A stretch of 64,000 bases of DNA from Bacteroidia bacterium (GTDB lineage Bacteria; Bacteroidota; Bacteroidia; Cytophagales; Flammeovirgaceae), in the NCBI GenBank assembly GCA_030425505.1, contig JAUIAB010000002.1, positions 62,001-126,000 on the forward strand, given 5' to 3'. The position numbers were made by a program, and so were the translations under genes. The notes under the pieces are model-generated. The model was not told the origin of the DNA. It made no database searches and was given only the letters and a program-made list of their open reading frames with translations. Positions 8,698 to 16,378 of this stretch are shown here, one piece after another. How positions within the stretch are numbered: the first letter of the stretch is position 1; the number at the start of each line of letters is the position of its first letter.

Positions 8698-8751
8698 ATC
8701 AGAGGCTTACCCGTTTCTGCTTAATAAGCCCCGAATTATTTGGGTTAAATT
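8698..8751. repeat. repeat family A, copy 1 (two-hairpin element)
   Basis: About 54 bp beginning ATCAGAGGCTTACC and ending GGGTTAAATT, closely matched at 27812-27864. It can fold as two adjacent stems: GGCTTA (8704-8709) with TAAGCC (8725-8730), then CCGAA (8731-8735) with TTTGG (8739-8743). It lies in the arsR-DUF6428 spacer and ends 5 bases from the arsR stop codon. No coding potential is seen. Confidence 0.7.
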
Positions 8752-8756
8752 TTTTG

Positions 8757-9086
8757 TTAACAACAATTTGTTGCAGAGATATCTAAGTTTAAAAACATAG
8801 TTATTTTTTCTTTCATCTTTTCCCAGTTTTGGAGATCAATACAGTAACAAACACTTGTGCCTTCAACCGTTCCTTTGATTAGACCCATGTGTTTTAGTTC
8901 TTTAAGGTGTTGTGAAATGGTAGGTTGAGCTAAACCAATTTCATCTACTAGGTCTCCACATACACAGGCATTAATCTTAAATAGATGTTGCAAAATTGCT
9001 ACCCTTGCTGGGTGGCCTAACACTTTAGCAAATGATGCAATTTCATTTTGTTGTGAGTTGAAAATAGCTGTTTTAGTTAAACCCAT
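8757..9086 (-). CDS. arsR: ArsR/SmtB-family metal-sensing repressor
   Basis: 109 residues, the usual size of this winged-helix family. The recognition helix region reads LAQPTISQHLKELKHMGLI. The sensing motif ACVCGDLVDEI (Cys41, Cys43) corresponds to the ELCVCDL alpha-3 site of arsenite and soft-metal sensors, and an additional Cys pair closes the protein (NCC, 108-109). It probably represses its own transcription and that of the DUF6428 gene downstream, because similar sites precede both. The inducer (arsenite, antimonite or copper) cannot be fixed from sequence. Confidence 0.9.
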   Translation of the reverse strand: MGLTKTAIFNSQQNEIASFAKVLGHPARVAILQHLFKINACVCGDLVDEIGLAQPTISQHLKELKHMGLIKGTVEGTSVCYCIDLQNWEKMKEKITMFLNLDISATNCC

Positions 9087-9100
9087 TCAATTATTGTTTC

Positions 9101-9149
9101 ATTGCAATAATACGATTAATAATTTAGAAATTCAAAATATTGCGATATA
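9101..9149 (-). promoter_or_regulatory. candidate ArsR operator/promoter upstream of arsR
   Basis: The 20-mer ATTGCAATAATACGATTAAT (9101-9120) starts 15 bases before the arsR start codon and matches the site at 8622-8641. A second partial copy, TATTGCGATATA (9138-9149), is identical to the first 12 bases of the 8621-8632 stretch. Repeated ATTGCRATA cores in both leader regions are what an autoregulated ArsR locus would show. No biochemical support is available. Confidence 0.5.
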
Positions 9150-9176
9150 ATTCTTCATATACTTTAAAAAGTGAAT

Positions 9177-10232
9177 TCACCTAAAGCTAAGCGCAACTCC
9201 TCCAGTAGCAGATAAATACTTATTTGCAGTGATGTCAGCCCAAATGTGGAGTATAGAAAGGTCAAGCATAATCCCTGCGGTACTTCTAAATCCGTTACCT
9301 GAGACATTGAAAGAGAACGGGTCTTTGAAGTTAACAGATGTAGTTTGGTTAGTATAAATATCAGTATAGGTAATGCTGTAATCTCCAAGCATATTTAATG
9401 ATGTATTGTATTTATCATAGCCAACGGCACCATAAAATGTTAAGAAGCTGTAGGTTTTTGATATTATCCCTTGAAATGTAAGCCCATAAATATTTAAGTC
9501 TAACCCAGAACCTTGGCTGGCTCTTATACCATCCGTATTAAATTCAGTGGTATTCGTATATCTAAGATTCAAATTGGTAAATCCTCCCATTATGGATAAC
9601 TCAAAAGGTCTTTTGTCTTTTTCAAAGATCCATTCTGCTACATTATGTGATATTCCTCCTCCCTTCAGATCAACAGAAAAACCTTCGTATTCATATTTTG
9701 GCATATACCGAAGCCTCAAATTAGTCCCTTTGAATACACCTACACCAGCTTGTACCATCGGCATTGGTATATAAGGAACTCCTAGCCCAGGTATACCATC
9801 AAATTCAAAATTGAGGTTGTATTCATTTCCATCAATATTTATAGCACCACTGTATTGAAGTTTAGGGGCATCGCTTGAACCTGCAATAGTTGGGAGTTTA
9901 CCATCAGACGTATCTACAGCATTAATATCGCTCAACCCTAAGTTTTGAAGATTGAAGCTTTGCTCGCTCCCAGGTATTTGTGCTACAGAAGCTGTAACTG
10001 CAATGTCAAACCCTAATATTTTGTGTGATTTTGCTGTATTGTACCAGCCATTATTGATACCATGCCCCATTCCATGTAAAGCAGGATTTAAGTATGCCTG
10101 TAGTATTTTTTGAGCATTACCATTTTCTATTCCAGCTTTGAGAAATGTAGTAATATCATCTTGTGCTATTAGGCTACTTGTGAATAAAGATAAGGCAATC
10201 AGAGTAGCTGTTCTAGTAAATTTATTTTTCAT
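9177..10232 (-). CDS. DUF6588 family outer-membrane-type protein
   Basis: About 351 residues from the ATG at 10232; another ATG three codons upstream is equally possible. A signal peptide ends near SSLIAQ. The mature part resembles the Bacteroidota DUF6588 family: an N-terminal segment with repeated GMGHGINNGWYNTAK, GLGVPYIPMPMVQAGVGVFKGT, LRLRYMPKY and alternating polar/aromatic strands suited to a beta-barrel, ending YLSATGGVALSFR with a terminal aromatic residue. Likely outer membrane; the function is unknown. It lies alone between the arsR locus and a deacetylase gene. Confidence 0.75.
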   Translation of the reverse strand: MKNKFTRTATLIALSLFTSSLIAQDDITTFLKAGIENGNAQKILQAYLNPALHGMGHGINNGWYNTAKSHKILGFDIAVTASVAQIPGSEQSFNLQNLGLSDINAVDTSDGKLPTIAGSSDAPKLQYSGAINIDGNEYNLNFEFDGIPGLGVPYIPMPMVQAGVGVFKGTNLRLRYMPKYEYEGFSVDLKGGGISHNVAEWIFEKDKRPFELSIMGGFTNLNLRYTNTTEFNTDGIRASQGSGLDLNIYGLTFQGIISKTYSFLTFYGAVGYDKYNTSLNMLGDYSITYTDIYTNQTTSVNFKDPFSFNVSGNGFRSTAGIMLDLSILHIWADITANKYLSATGGVALSFR

Positions 10233-10307
10233 GATAAACAATGATTTAATTTAGACAATGAGCCATTGTTTAATCAGGAAATCGAACTATATTAAACTAG
10301 CGGCCTA

Positions 10308-10943
10308 CTATAGTTTTACGAAAGAGAAGCCTTGTTGCTGAAAATGGTGAAGTATTTTGGGTAAAACGAATGTAAGGTTTGATTCTGCCTTTAAGCTATC
10401 ATGAAAAACAATGATAGATCCGGGTTCAATATTTCTCTTCGTTTTTTTTAAACATCTTTCTGGTGTTAAGTTACTTTTATAGTCACCACTTAGTACATCC
10501 CACATGATTATATTATACTCCTTTTTGAGAAGACCAATTTGGCTAAATTTTATTCTTCCATATGGAGGTCTGAAGAGAGGTTTCTGGTCAAAGGAGTGGT
10601 ATCCCTGTGCTAATAGTTCCATCTGGCATCTTTTTATATCTTGTTGATATTCATAGTCATCAACAGCCCACCCGTTTAAATGTTTATGCGTATGATTTCC
10701 AATACTATGACCTTCATTTATTATTCTGCTAAATAGTCTAGGGTATTTGTTAACATTATCTCCAATACAAAAAAAGGTGGCTTTTGCATCATATTTGTTT
10801 AGCTCTTCTAAGATATAAGGAGTTGTTTTTGGGTTAGGTCCATCATCAAAAGTTAAGAAGATTTCTTTATCAAAAGCTTTCTTTTTCCAAGTGAGCATTG
10901 GATATAAAAATTTTTGCAAAAACCAACCTGTCTTAAATAGCAT
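10308..10943 (-). CDS. polysaccharide deacetylase (NodB homology) family protein
   Basis: A metal-dependent carbohydrate N-deacetylase of about 211 residues. The NodB motifs are intact: TFDDGP (catalytic base Asp and metal Asp), HTHKH (metal His pair), RPPYG (motif 3), DVLSGDY (motif 4) and FHDS (motif 5). The N-terminal MLFKTGWFLQKFLYPMLTW could be a short membrane-associating segment. I chose the ATG at 10943 because it matches the usual family start and overlaps the upstream mscS-like gene by only 11 bases; a start at 10970 is also open. It is coupled to the MscS gene as an operon. The substrate (peptidoglycan or exopolysaccharide) is unknown. Confidence 0.88.
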   Translation of the reverse strand: MLFKTGWFLQKFLYPMLTWKKKAFDKEIFLTFDDGPNPKTTPYILEELNKYDAKATFFCIGDNVNKYPRLFSRIINEGHSIGNHTHKHLNGWAVDDYEYQQDIKRCQMELLAQGYHSFDQKPLFRPPYGRIKFSQIGLLKKEYNIIMWDVLSGDYKSNLTPERCLKKTKRNIEPGSIIVFHDSLKAESNLTFVLPKILHHFQQQGFSFVKL

Positions 10944-11853
10944 TATTGGCAGATTTAAGCTCTTCTCCAATATATTTTACTACGCTTCTCACCGTAAGTT
11001 TTTTAATGTCTTTTTCTAAATCTCTATTTGGTTTTTTTAAAAGATACTGAAATTTTAGCCAGATAGAATCTTTCTTAATTTCTTTTACTTTCAGCGTGAA
11101 ACTATTGTCTTCTATTTCATTTTTAAATACATGTAATTTTTTGATAAGAAATTCTTCTAAAGCATCTACATCTTTTACGGCATTTAAAGATACTTCCAGG
11201 TCAAGGGAAATTTTACGAATAGGCCTTTTTGTGTAGTTAATTACATTAGTTGTAAGTACAATATTGTTAGGAATATATATGATATCGTCATCTTCATTTA
11301 GTAGATGGATATTTGTAAGAGTAATATTGATGATTTTACCTTTAAAAGCACCAACTTCAACAAAATCGTTGATAGAGATTTGGTCTGAAAACATAATTAT
11401 CATTCCATTGATCATGTTGGAGACATAGTCTTTGGATAGTATTGCAATTGCTGCTGCAAAAATACTTATGGAAGTAAAAAAGCCTTGGAGGCTTATGTCG
11501 AAAAGCATTCCAATCGATAGCAGGAGGATAACTATTTTCACTAATGAAGCTATAGTATTGATGCCAATTACAAAATTATAGGACAGCTTTCCAGACCTTC
11601 TCTTTCTTATGAAGTAAGAGACAGTAAGAGTTCTACCAATAGAAATTAGAATATTAAACCCCAAATAAAATAGAATTGCATTAATATATATCTGTGTTAG
11701 CTTTAAGGTCTTAAGTAATTCAGGATGAAAGCTTTGTACATATACTATCCCAGAAAGTATAATTACTTTTATAAGTAATAGAATTTTTCTTCTATTCTCA
11801 TATTCTAGTACTTTCCTAACCACAAGACTTAAAGGTTCTTTTTCTTTCTTCAT
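10933..11853 (-). CDS. small-conductance mechanosensitive channel (MscS family)
   Basis: 306 residues. About three to four hydrophobic helices in the first 150 residues are followed by the pore-lining helix GFFTSISIFAAAIAILSKDY. The beta domain comes next (ISINDFVEVGAFKGKIINITLTNIHL, IIYIPNNIVLTTNVINYTKRP) and then the C-terminal alpha/beta cage. Its length and arrangement are standard for MscS-like channels that relieve turgor on hypo-osmotic shock. It is the first gene of a two-gene minus-strand unit with the deacetylase, which suggests a shared envelope role. Confidence 0.9.
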   Translation of the reverse strand: MKKEKEPLSLVVRKVLEYENRRKILLLIKVIILSGIVYVQSFHPELLKTLKLTQIYINAILFYLGFNILISIGRTLTVSYFIRKRRSGKLSYNFVIGINTIASLVKIVILLLSIGMLFDISLQGFFTSISIFAAAIAILSKDYVSNMINGMIIMFSDQISINDFVEVGAFKGKIINITLTNIHLLNEDDDIIYIPNNIVLTTNVINYTKRPIRKISLDLEVSLNAVKDVDALEEFLIKKLHVFKNEIEDNSFTLKVKEIKKDSIWLKFQYLLKKPNRDLEKDIKKLTVRSVVKYIGEELKSANNAI

Positions 11854-11988
11854 TTATCTTATTTGTGAATACTAAGAAATAGTTAATTATCATGTACAAA
11901 CGTTAATACTTAACCTTTTTGTTCCTTATCAAAAACACTTAATGATATTTTTCAGTATAACTTAGTACGACTAACTAATATTTAATTA

Positions 11989-11996
11989 TAACTTTG
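11989..11996 (+). promoter_or_regulatory. Bacteroidota-type -7 promoter element
   Basis: TAACTTTG matches the Bacteroidota -7 consensus TAnnTTTG and lies 23 bases before the TTG start at 12019. No clear TTTG is present at -33, so support is partial. Confidence 0.35.
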
Positions 11997-12018
11997 CAAT
12001 TGTAAAAATAAATGCGAT

Positions 12019-12672
12019 TTGAATAAAATTAGGCTTGAAGTACTAGGTTTATCCGCAAGACATGTTGAATCTGACTCATGCGCATTAGTTTTAGGAGAAG
12101 CATCTGGTACCAGAAGGCTTCCTATAATTATTGGTATACCTGAAGCTCATGCTATTTTTGTTGAAATGCACGATGTAACTGCTAGCATGGCTCATAAAAA
12201 AAGACCTATGCCACATGATCTATTTAAGGGTCTAGCCGATCACTACAATGTTAATGTTCATGAGGTTTTAATAAATGCGTTAAAAGAGGGTGTTTTTTAT
12301 GCAAAAATTATTTGTTCTTTAGAAAGTGGAGAAGGTTATCTTGAGTTAGATTCCAGAACTTCTGATGCTATAGCTATTTCTATACGAGTTGGCTGCCCAG
12401 TATACGTGGATAGCAAAATTATGGATGAAGCTGGAGTTGAACTTAGCGAAATAGAAGGAGAGAAAAAGAAAAAAACAAGTTCTTCCATTGCACAAAAGAC
12501 ACCTCAAAAGTCCTATCAATCAGATATTAGCCAAACCCCTTCCAATAAAAAAAGCTCTTTTGAAAATCTTTCTTTAGATCAGCTAAACGCTCTTTTATTA
12601 GATGCTGAAAAGAACGAAGACTATGAAAAATGTGCTCAAATAAAAGAAGAGATAGATAAGAGATCTAAATAG
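12019..12672 (+). CDS. bifunctional nuclease family protein (DUF151) with UvrB/UvrC motif
   Basis: 217 residues starting at TTG 12019. The nearby ATG at 12012 is in another frame and meets a stop after four codons. Residues 1-140 form the DUF151/BFN domain (LGLSARHVESDSCALVLGEA, RRLPIIIGIPEAHAI, DSRTSDAIAISIRVGCPVYV), found in proteins with reported DNase/RNase activity. A low-complexity Ser/Lys linker (155-180) leads to a C-terminal UVR motif (LNALLLDAEKNEDYEKCAQI), a UvrB/UvrC-type interaction helix pair. This two-part form is common in Bacteroidota. The cellular target is unknown. Confidence 0.9.
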   Translation: MNKIRLEVLGLSARHVESDSCALVLGEASGTRRLPIIIGIPEAHAIFVEMHDVTASMAHKKRPMPHDLFKGLADHYNVNVHEVLINALKEGVFYAKIICSLESGEGYLELDSRTSDAIAISIRVGCPVYVDSKIMDEAGVELSEIEGEKKKKTSSSIAQKTPQKSYQSDISQTPSNKKSSFENLSLDQLNALLLDAEKNEDYEKCAQIKEEIDKRSK

Positions 12673-12691
12673 ATAAGTTTTTTGTGTGCTT

Positions 12692-15600
12692 TTAACTTTT
12701 CTTTTTCGAAAGTATTAATAATAGACCTATTAGGATGACTAATATTAAGATTAGCCATATATAAATGTAATTTATTTCTATGCTAATTGATTGGGTATTG
12801 CCTATTGGAGCAAATGAAGCCCAATAATAGGGTTGTGAAGTGTTTTCATCAGTAGTTTTAAGATAACTTAGTTTGGCCTTTCTTAAAGCATTATCTTTTG
12901 GTAACCCTTCTTTTAAATTTTGATAAAAGGATTTCATTATCTCCACTGTGCTGTAATCGTCTACGTCCCAAAGGCTCATGACCAGGCTGGGGCTTCCTGC
13001 ATACATGAACGCTCTAGCTAAGCTTATGACTCCTTCCCCTTGTTCTAGTTTACCACTTCCCGTCTGGCAAGCACTTAGTACCACCATTTGCGAAGGAAAC
13101 TGCAAATTGTATATCTCATGAATGTGCAGCTGACCATCTTCTATAGAGTCAGTGGATGGTGCAAATAAAAGCCTTGAATTTTGTGGGTTTACATCATCTA
13201 CTATGCCATGCATTGCAAGGTGAATAATCTGGTATTGCTTGGCAAATTGTTTGAAATTATTTTCTGTAGCTTCTTCACCGACAAAAAAAGATCCTTTTGT
13301 ATAGTCAGATATTGCTTTTACTTCCTGAAGAGCTCCTGGAAGGTTGGTGTTTGGTATTTGAATTTTGATATTATTAAGTTTTCCTCGAAATGAAAATGAT
13401 GGGTTTTGGCTTATTTCTACATTAGGGTCATAAATTGGGGCAAAGGCTAGACATTTGGTGCTTTTTGTATTATTTTTTGTTTGGTTTTTAGCCCAAATGG
13501 TAGAGGATAGATTATAAGAAATTGCTACTTTTTTTATTAAATAGTTTAAGGTAGAAAAGCTACTTTGTTGATCTACACTACTTACTAGTAGTTCAAAGGG
13601 AAGGTAGTGCAATTGCCCATCTGGTATTATAGTCATATTTTCAGTTAGAGCCGTAGTTTTTACTATAGGCTGAATTAGTTTTTCCCAGAGGGAATGTCCA
13701 ATTTTAGAAAAAAGAGCTTTGTCAGAGCTTTTTGAGGTTATTAAATTCCTGAAATTGGTAATATACTGATAAAGGGTTGAATCTATATTTGAGGAGAAAA
13801 GCTGAAATTTATCTTTTTTAATGTGAAAAAGGAAGAGCTTTTTTTTGCCCATAAAATATTCTATTATGGAATGGGTAGAATCGGGTAGGAGGGACTGAAT
13901 ATCATTTATGGAAGATATCTCATGTTGATATTTAAGATCGTAATACTCTGGAAATGTGTTTTCAAAGTAGGTTATAAGTGAGTCTAGTTTTCTTGATACA
14001 TTAAAAAGATTTTTTTGATGTAGGCTTACTTTGATAGAATCTTTTTTTATAGATGCACTGGTAAGTTGTTTTTCGTAGAATGCTTTTTGTCCTCTAAGGT
14101 CTTTTTCTTTAATTATTAGAGAATCTGGAATATTGGCAAATTTTTTAGCATAGGATTCTCTAATGGCTTTTTGTAGAAAAAAAGATTTGCTTTTCTCAGC
14201 TAATACAAACGCATTATGTAAATAACTAGAGTCAGTAGTTTTAAGAAAAAGTTGTTGAGCTGTTCGGATGCTTCCTTCATAAATTTCTAGTCCTGTTTCA
14301 TTTAAAACTTTGGTATTTTCTTTTCCAAGTTCAAATCTTAGGGTATCAATAAGCTGAGTAGCAAGGGAGTAGGTATTAAATGAAGCAGCCAGATATTTTA
14401 TTTTTTCAGAATCATTTTCGGTAGAATAGTCGTCTAATATTTTAGCCTTAATATCAAGTACTTTTAAAAGGGTAGCTTTAGAATTTATCGCTCGAAGCGG
14501 AGGGTTAGTGAATATATTTTCATTATTAAATTGAGTAGCCAAGTTAATTATAGCCTCCTGACAGTTTTCTAAGGCAAAAGTATATTCCCCTTTTGTCATA
14601 TATGCTTTGCCAATGTTATAGTATGAAGCTCCAAGATTGGGATGTTTTTCTGCATAAGATTTTCGCCTTATTTTTAGAGCTTTATTATAATAAAAAAGAG
14701 CTTTATCATAGTCATCATTCATAAAGTAAGCCACTCCCATTTTATTGTAATTACTTGCTAGGTAAGGATGATTTTCTCCAAGTAATTCAATTAAAATTTC
14801 CTCGGATTTTTCGTAATAGCTTTTTGCGGTTGAGAAATTATCTAGAAAAAGATATGAATCAGCTATGTTGCTAAATACAATCGCTGTATGTACATGTTTT
14901 ACTCCATAAGTATTTTGCAAAATATTTATTACTTTATTGTATACTTCAATTGCTTTAGTATAATTTTCTGTTTTATGAAAATTGATGGCGATAGAATTAT
15001 AATAGTTAGCTACTGTAACATGATTATTTCCAAAAATACGAATCGCAATATCAATAGCTTTTTGGTTGTATTCAATAGCTTTTTTATAATCTCCTAAATC
15101 TTTAAAACAAGCACTCATGCTGTGATAGAAAAGGGCTAAGTCTTGTTGGTCTGACTTAAAAATTTTTATACCAATTTGTATTGCCTCATTATAAAACTTT
15201 AGAGCACTTTCATAATTTCCTATGAATCTGTTAATTTGTCCTAAATCATTCAAAGCATTAGCGACTTTTTCATGATTAAATCCAAATGCTTTTTTTCTTA
15301 TATCTAAAACTTCATTAAAAATTATTAAGGCACTATCATAATGTCCGTTGGTTTGCATCAAAAATCCCACCTCTCTTTTGGTATCTGCCACAAGAGGATG
15401 ATTTTCTCCATAAGTCCTTGTTCTGATTTTTATAGATTTATAAAAGTTTTTTAGTGCTTCATCATATTTGCTTTTCTTTCCAAAAAAATCTCCGATATTA
15501 TGATAGCTTAATCCAACAGATGGGTGGTTTTCTCCAAAATAGTTAATATTAATCTCTAATGCTTTTTTGTAACTCTCAAGTGCTTTCTCATAATCTCCCA

Positions 15601-16237
15601 TTTTGTTTTGACAAACACCAATATTTCCATATACCAAGGCTGTTTTATAATGGTTTTCTCCTAGTCTTTTTTTTCTTATTTCTAAGGCTTTAGTATAAAA
15701 TTCTAATGCTTTTCGAAATTCCCCTTGCTTATTTAAGCATTGTGCTATATTGTTATAGGAACTTGAGGCTTCTATACTTTCTTCATTAGTTGTTTCTTTC
15801 CAAATTTTCAAAGATTTTTTATAGTATTCTATTGCTTTTGGATAGTTACTCTTTTCATACTGCCACAGTCCAAAACCATTATAATTTGAAGCAATTTCTG
15901 GGTGAATTTCTCCAAGTTTTTTAATGCCTATTTGTAATGCTTTTTCGAGTAAAAGTAGTGAAGTATCGTAGTTCGCTTTGCTTCTGTAAGAATTAGCAAT
16001 TCTATTTAAAGATTTCACATAGTTAGACCAATCTTCTGATGCTTCATAGACTTTATTTGCTTTTTGAGCATAATAAATGGTACTATCATAATTGGCCTTT
16101 TCATTGAAAGCCATAGCTTTTTCAAAAAGCCTATTTGCAGTGACGGTATCGCTTTTAATAGAGTTTTGACTCCAGGTTGGATTCGTTATGAGAATCAATA
16201 AGGTTAGAAGTGAAGAGGTTTTTAACACGTGATGCAT
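12692..16237 (-). CDS. large exported TPR-CHAT protein (caspase-like peptidase domain)
   Basis: 1181 residues with a signal peptide (LLTLLILITNPTWSQ). Residues about 30-560 hold a long array of kinesin-light-chain-type tetratricopeptide repeats of about 42 residues (recurring YxKALEIRKKxxGExHPxxA), followed by a helical linker. The C-terminal CHAT domain (about 850-1135) has catalytic His1010 in LAMHG and Cys1057 in SACQTGSG, with the supporting FMYAGSPSLVMSLWDVDD. A transmembrane helix (IYIWLILILVILIGLLLIL) and a Lys tail end the protein. The signal peptide plus C-terminal anchor would place TPR and CHAT on the periplasmic side. CHAT proteins are caspase/separase relatives, and both catalytic residues are kept. 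Substrate and trigger are unknown. Confidence 0.9.
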   Translation of the reverse strand: MHHVLKTSSLLTLLILITNPTWSQNSIKSDTVTANRLFEKAMAFNEKANYDSTIYYAQKANKVYEASEDWSNYVKSLNRIANSYRSKANYDTSLLLLEKALQIGIKKLGEIHPEIASNYNGFGLWQYEKSNYPKAIEYYKKSLKIWKETTNEESIEASSSYNNIAQCLNKQGEFRKALEFYTKALEIRKKRLGENHYKTALVYGNIGVCQNKMGDYEKALESYKKALEININYFGENHPSVGLSYHNIGDFFGKKSKYDEALKNFYKSIKIRTRTYGENHPLVADTKREVGFLMQTNGHYDSALIIFNEVLDIRKKAFGFNHEKVANALNDLGQINRFIGNYESALKFYNEAIQIGIKIFKSDQQDLALFYHSMSACFKDLGDYKKAIEYNQKAIDIAIRIFGNNHVTVANYYNSIAINFHKTENYTKAIEVYNKVINILQNTYGVKHVHTAIVFSNIADSYLFLDNFSTAKSYYEKSEEILIELLGENHPYLASNYNKMGVAYFMNDDYDKALFYYNKALKIRRKSYAEKHPNLGASYYNIGKAYMTKGEYTFALENCQEAIINLATQFNNENIFTNPPLRAINSKATLLKVLDIKAKILDDYSTENDSEKIKYLAASFNTYSLATQLIDTLRFELGKENTKVLNETGLEIYEGSIRTAQQLFLKTTDSSYLHNAFVLAEKSKSFFLQKAIRESYAKKFANIPDSLIIKEKDLRGQKAFYEKQLTSASIKKDSIKVSLHQKNLFNVSRKLDSLITYFENTFPEYYDLKYQHEISSINDIQSLLPDSTHSIIEYFMGKKKLFLFHIKKDKFQLFSSNIDSTLYQYITNFRNLITSKSSDKALFSKIGHSLWEKLIQPIVKTTALTENMTIIPDGQLHYLPFELLVSSVDQQSSFSTLNYLIKKVAISYNLSSTIWAKNQTKNNTKSTKCLAFAPIYDPNVEISQNPSFSFRGKLNNIKIQIPNTNLPGALQEVKAISDYTKGSFFVGEEATENNFKQFAKQYQIIHLAMHGIVDDVNPQNSRLLFAPSTDSIEDGQLHIHEIYNLQFPSQMVVLSACQTGSGKLEQGEGVISLARAFMYAGSPSLVMSLWDVDDYSTVEIMKSFYQNLKEGLPKDNALRKAKLSYLKTTDENTSQPYYWASFAPIGNTQSISIEINYIYIWLILILVILIGLLLILSKKKS

Positions 16238-16352
16238 AAGAATAGTACTCTTCGTAAATATAATCTATCCTTATTTTTTCAAGTGATTTATTTTTTTCTA
16301 GTAAAGGCTGAGGAGTTAATTAGAGTAGGTTAATTATTTATTTAAACAATAT

Positions 16353-16377
16353 ATTTTAAAAAATTGATAATCAATTA
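16353..16377 (-). terminator. weak hairpin plus T run after the ccmF-like gene
   Basis: Read on the minus strand, AATTGA-TTA-TCAATT (16376-16362) is followed by a T-rich stretch. It starts just past the stop codon of the haem lyase gene. The stem is short and AT-only, so termination strength is doubtful. Confidence 0.4.
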
Positions 16378-16378
16378 A

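Noticed and set aside
8698-8751. Repeat A as an integron attC site
   Set aside because: No integrase, no GTTRRRY/RYYYAAC core sites, and only two isolated copies far apart.
12012-12026. ATG at 12012 as the start of the DUF151 nuclease gene
   Set aside because: It is in another frame and meets a stop after four codons; the TTG at 12019 is in frame.
12692-16237. TPR-CHAT gene as part of a phage-defence system
   Set aside because: No sensor, gasdermin, nuclease or other defence gene lies beside it, and the protein is exported; the claim cannot be supported.
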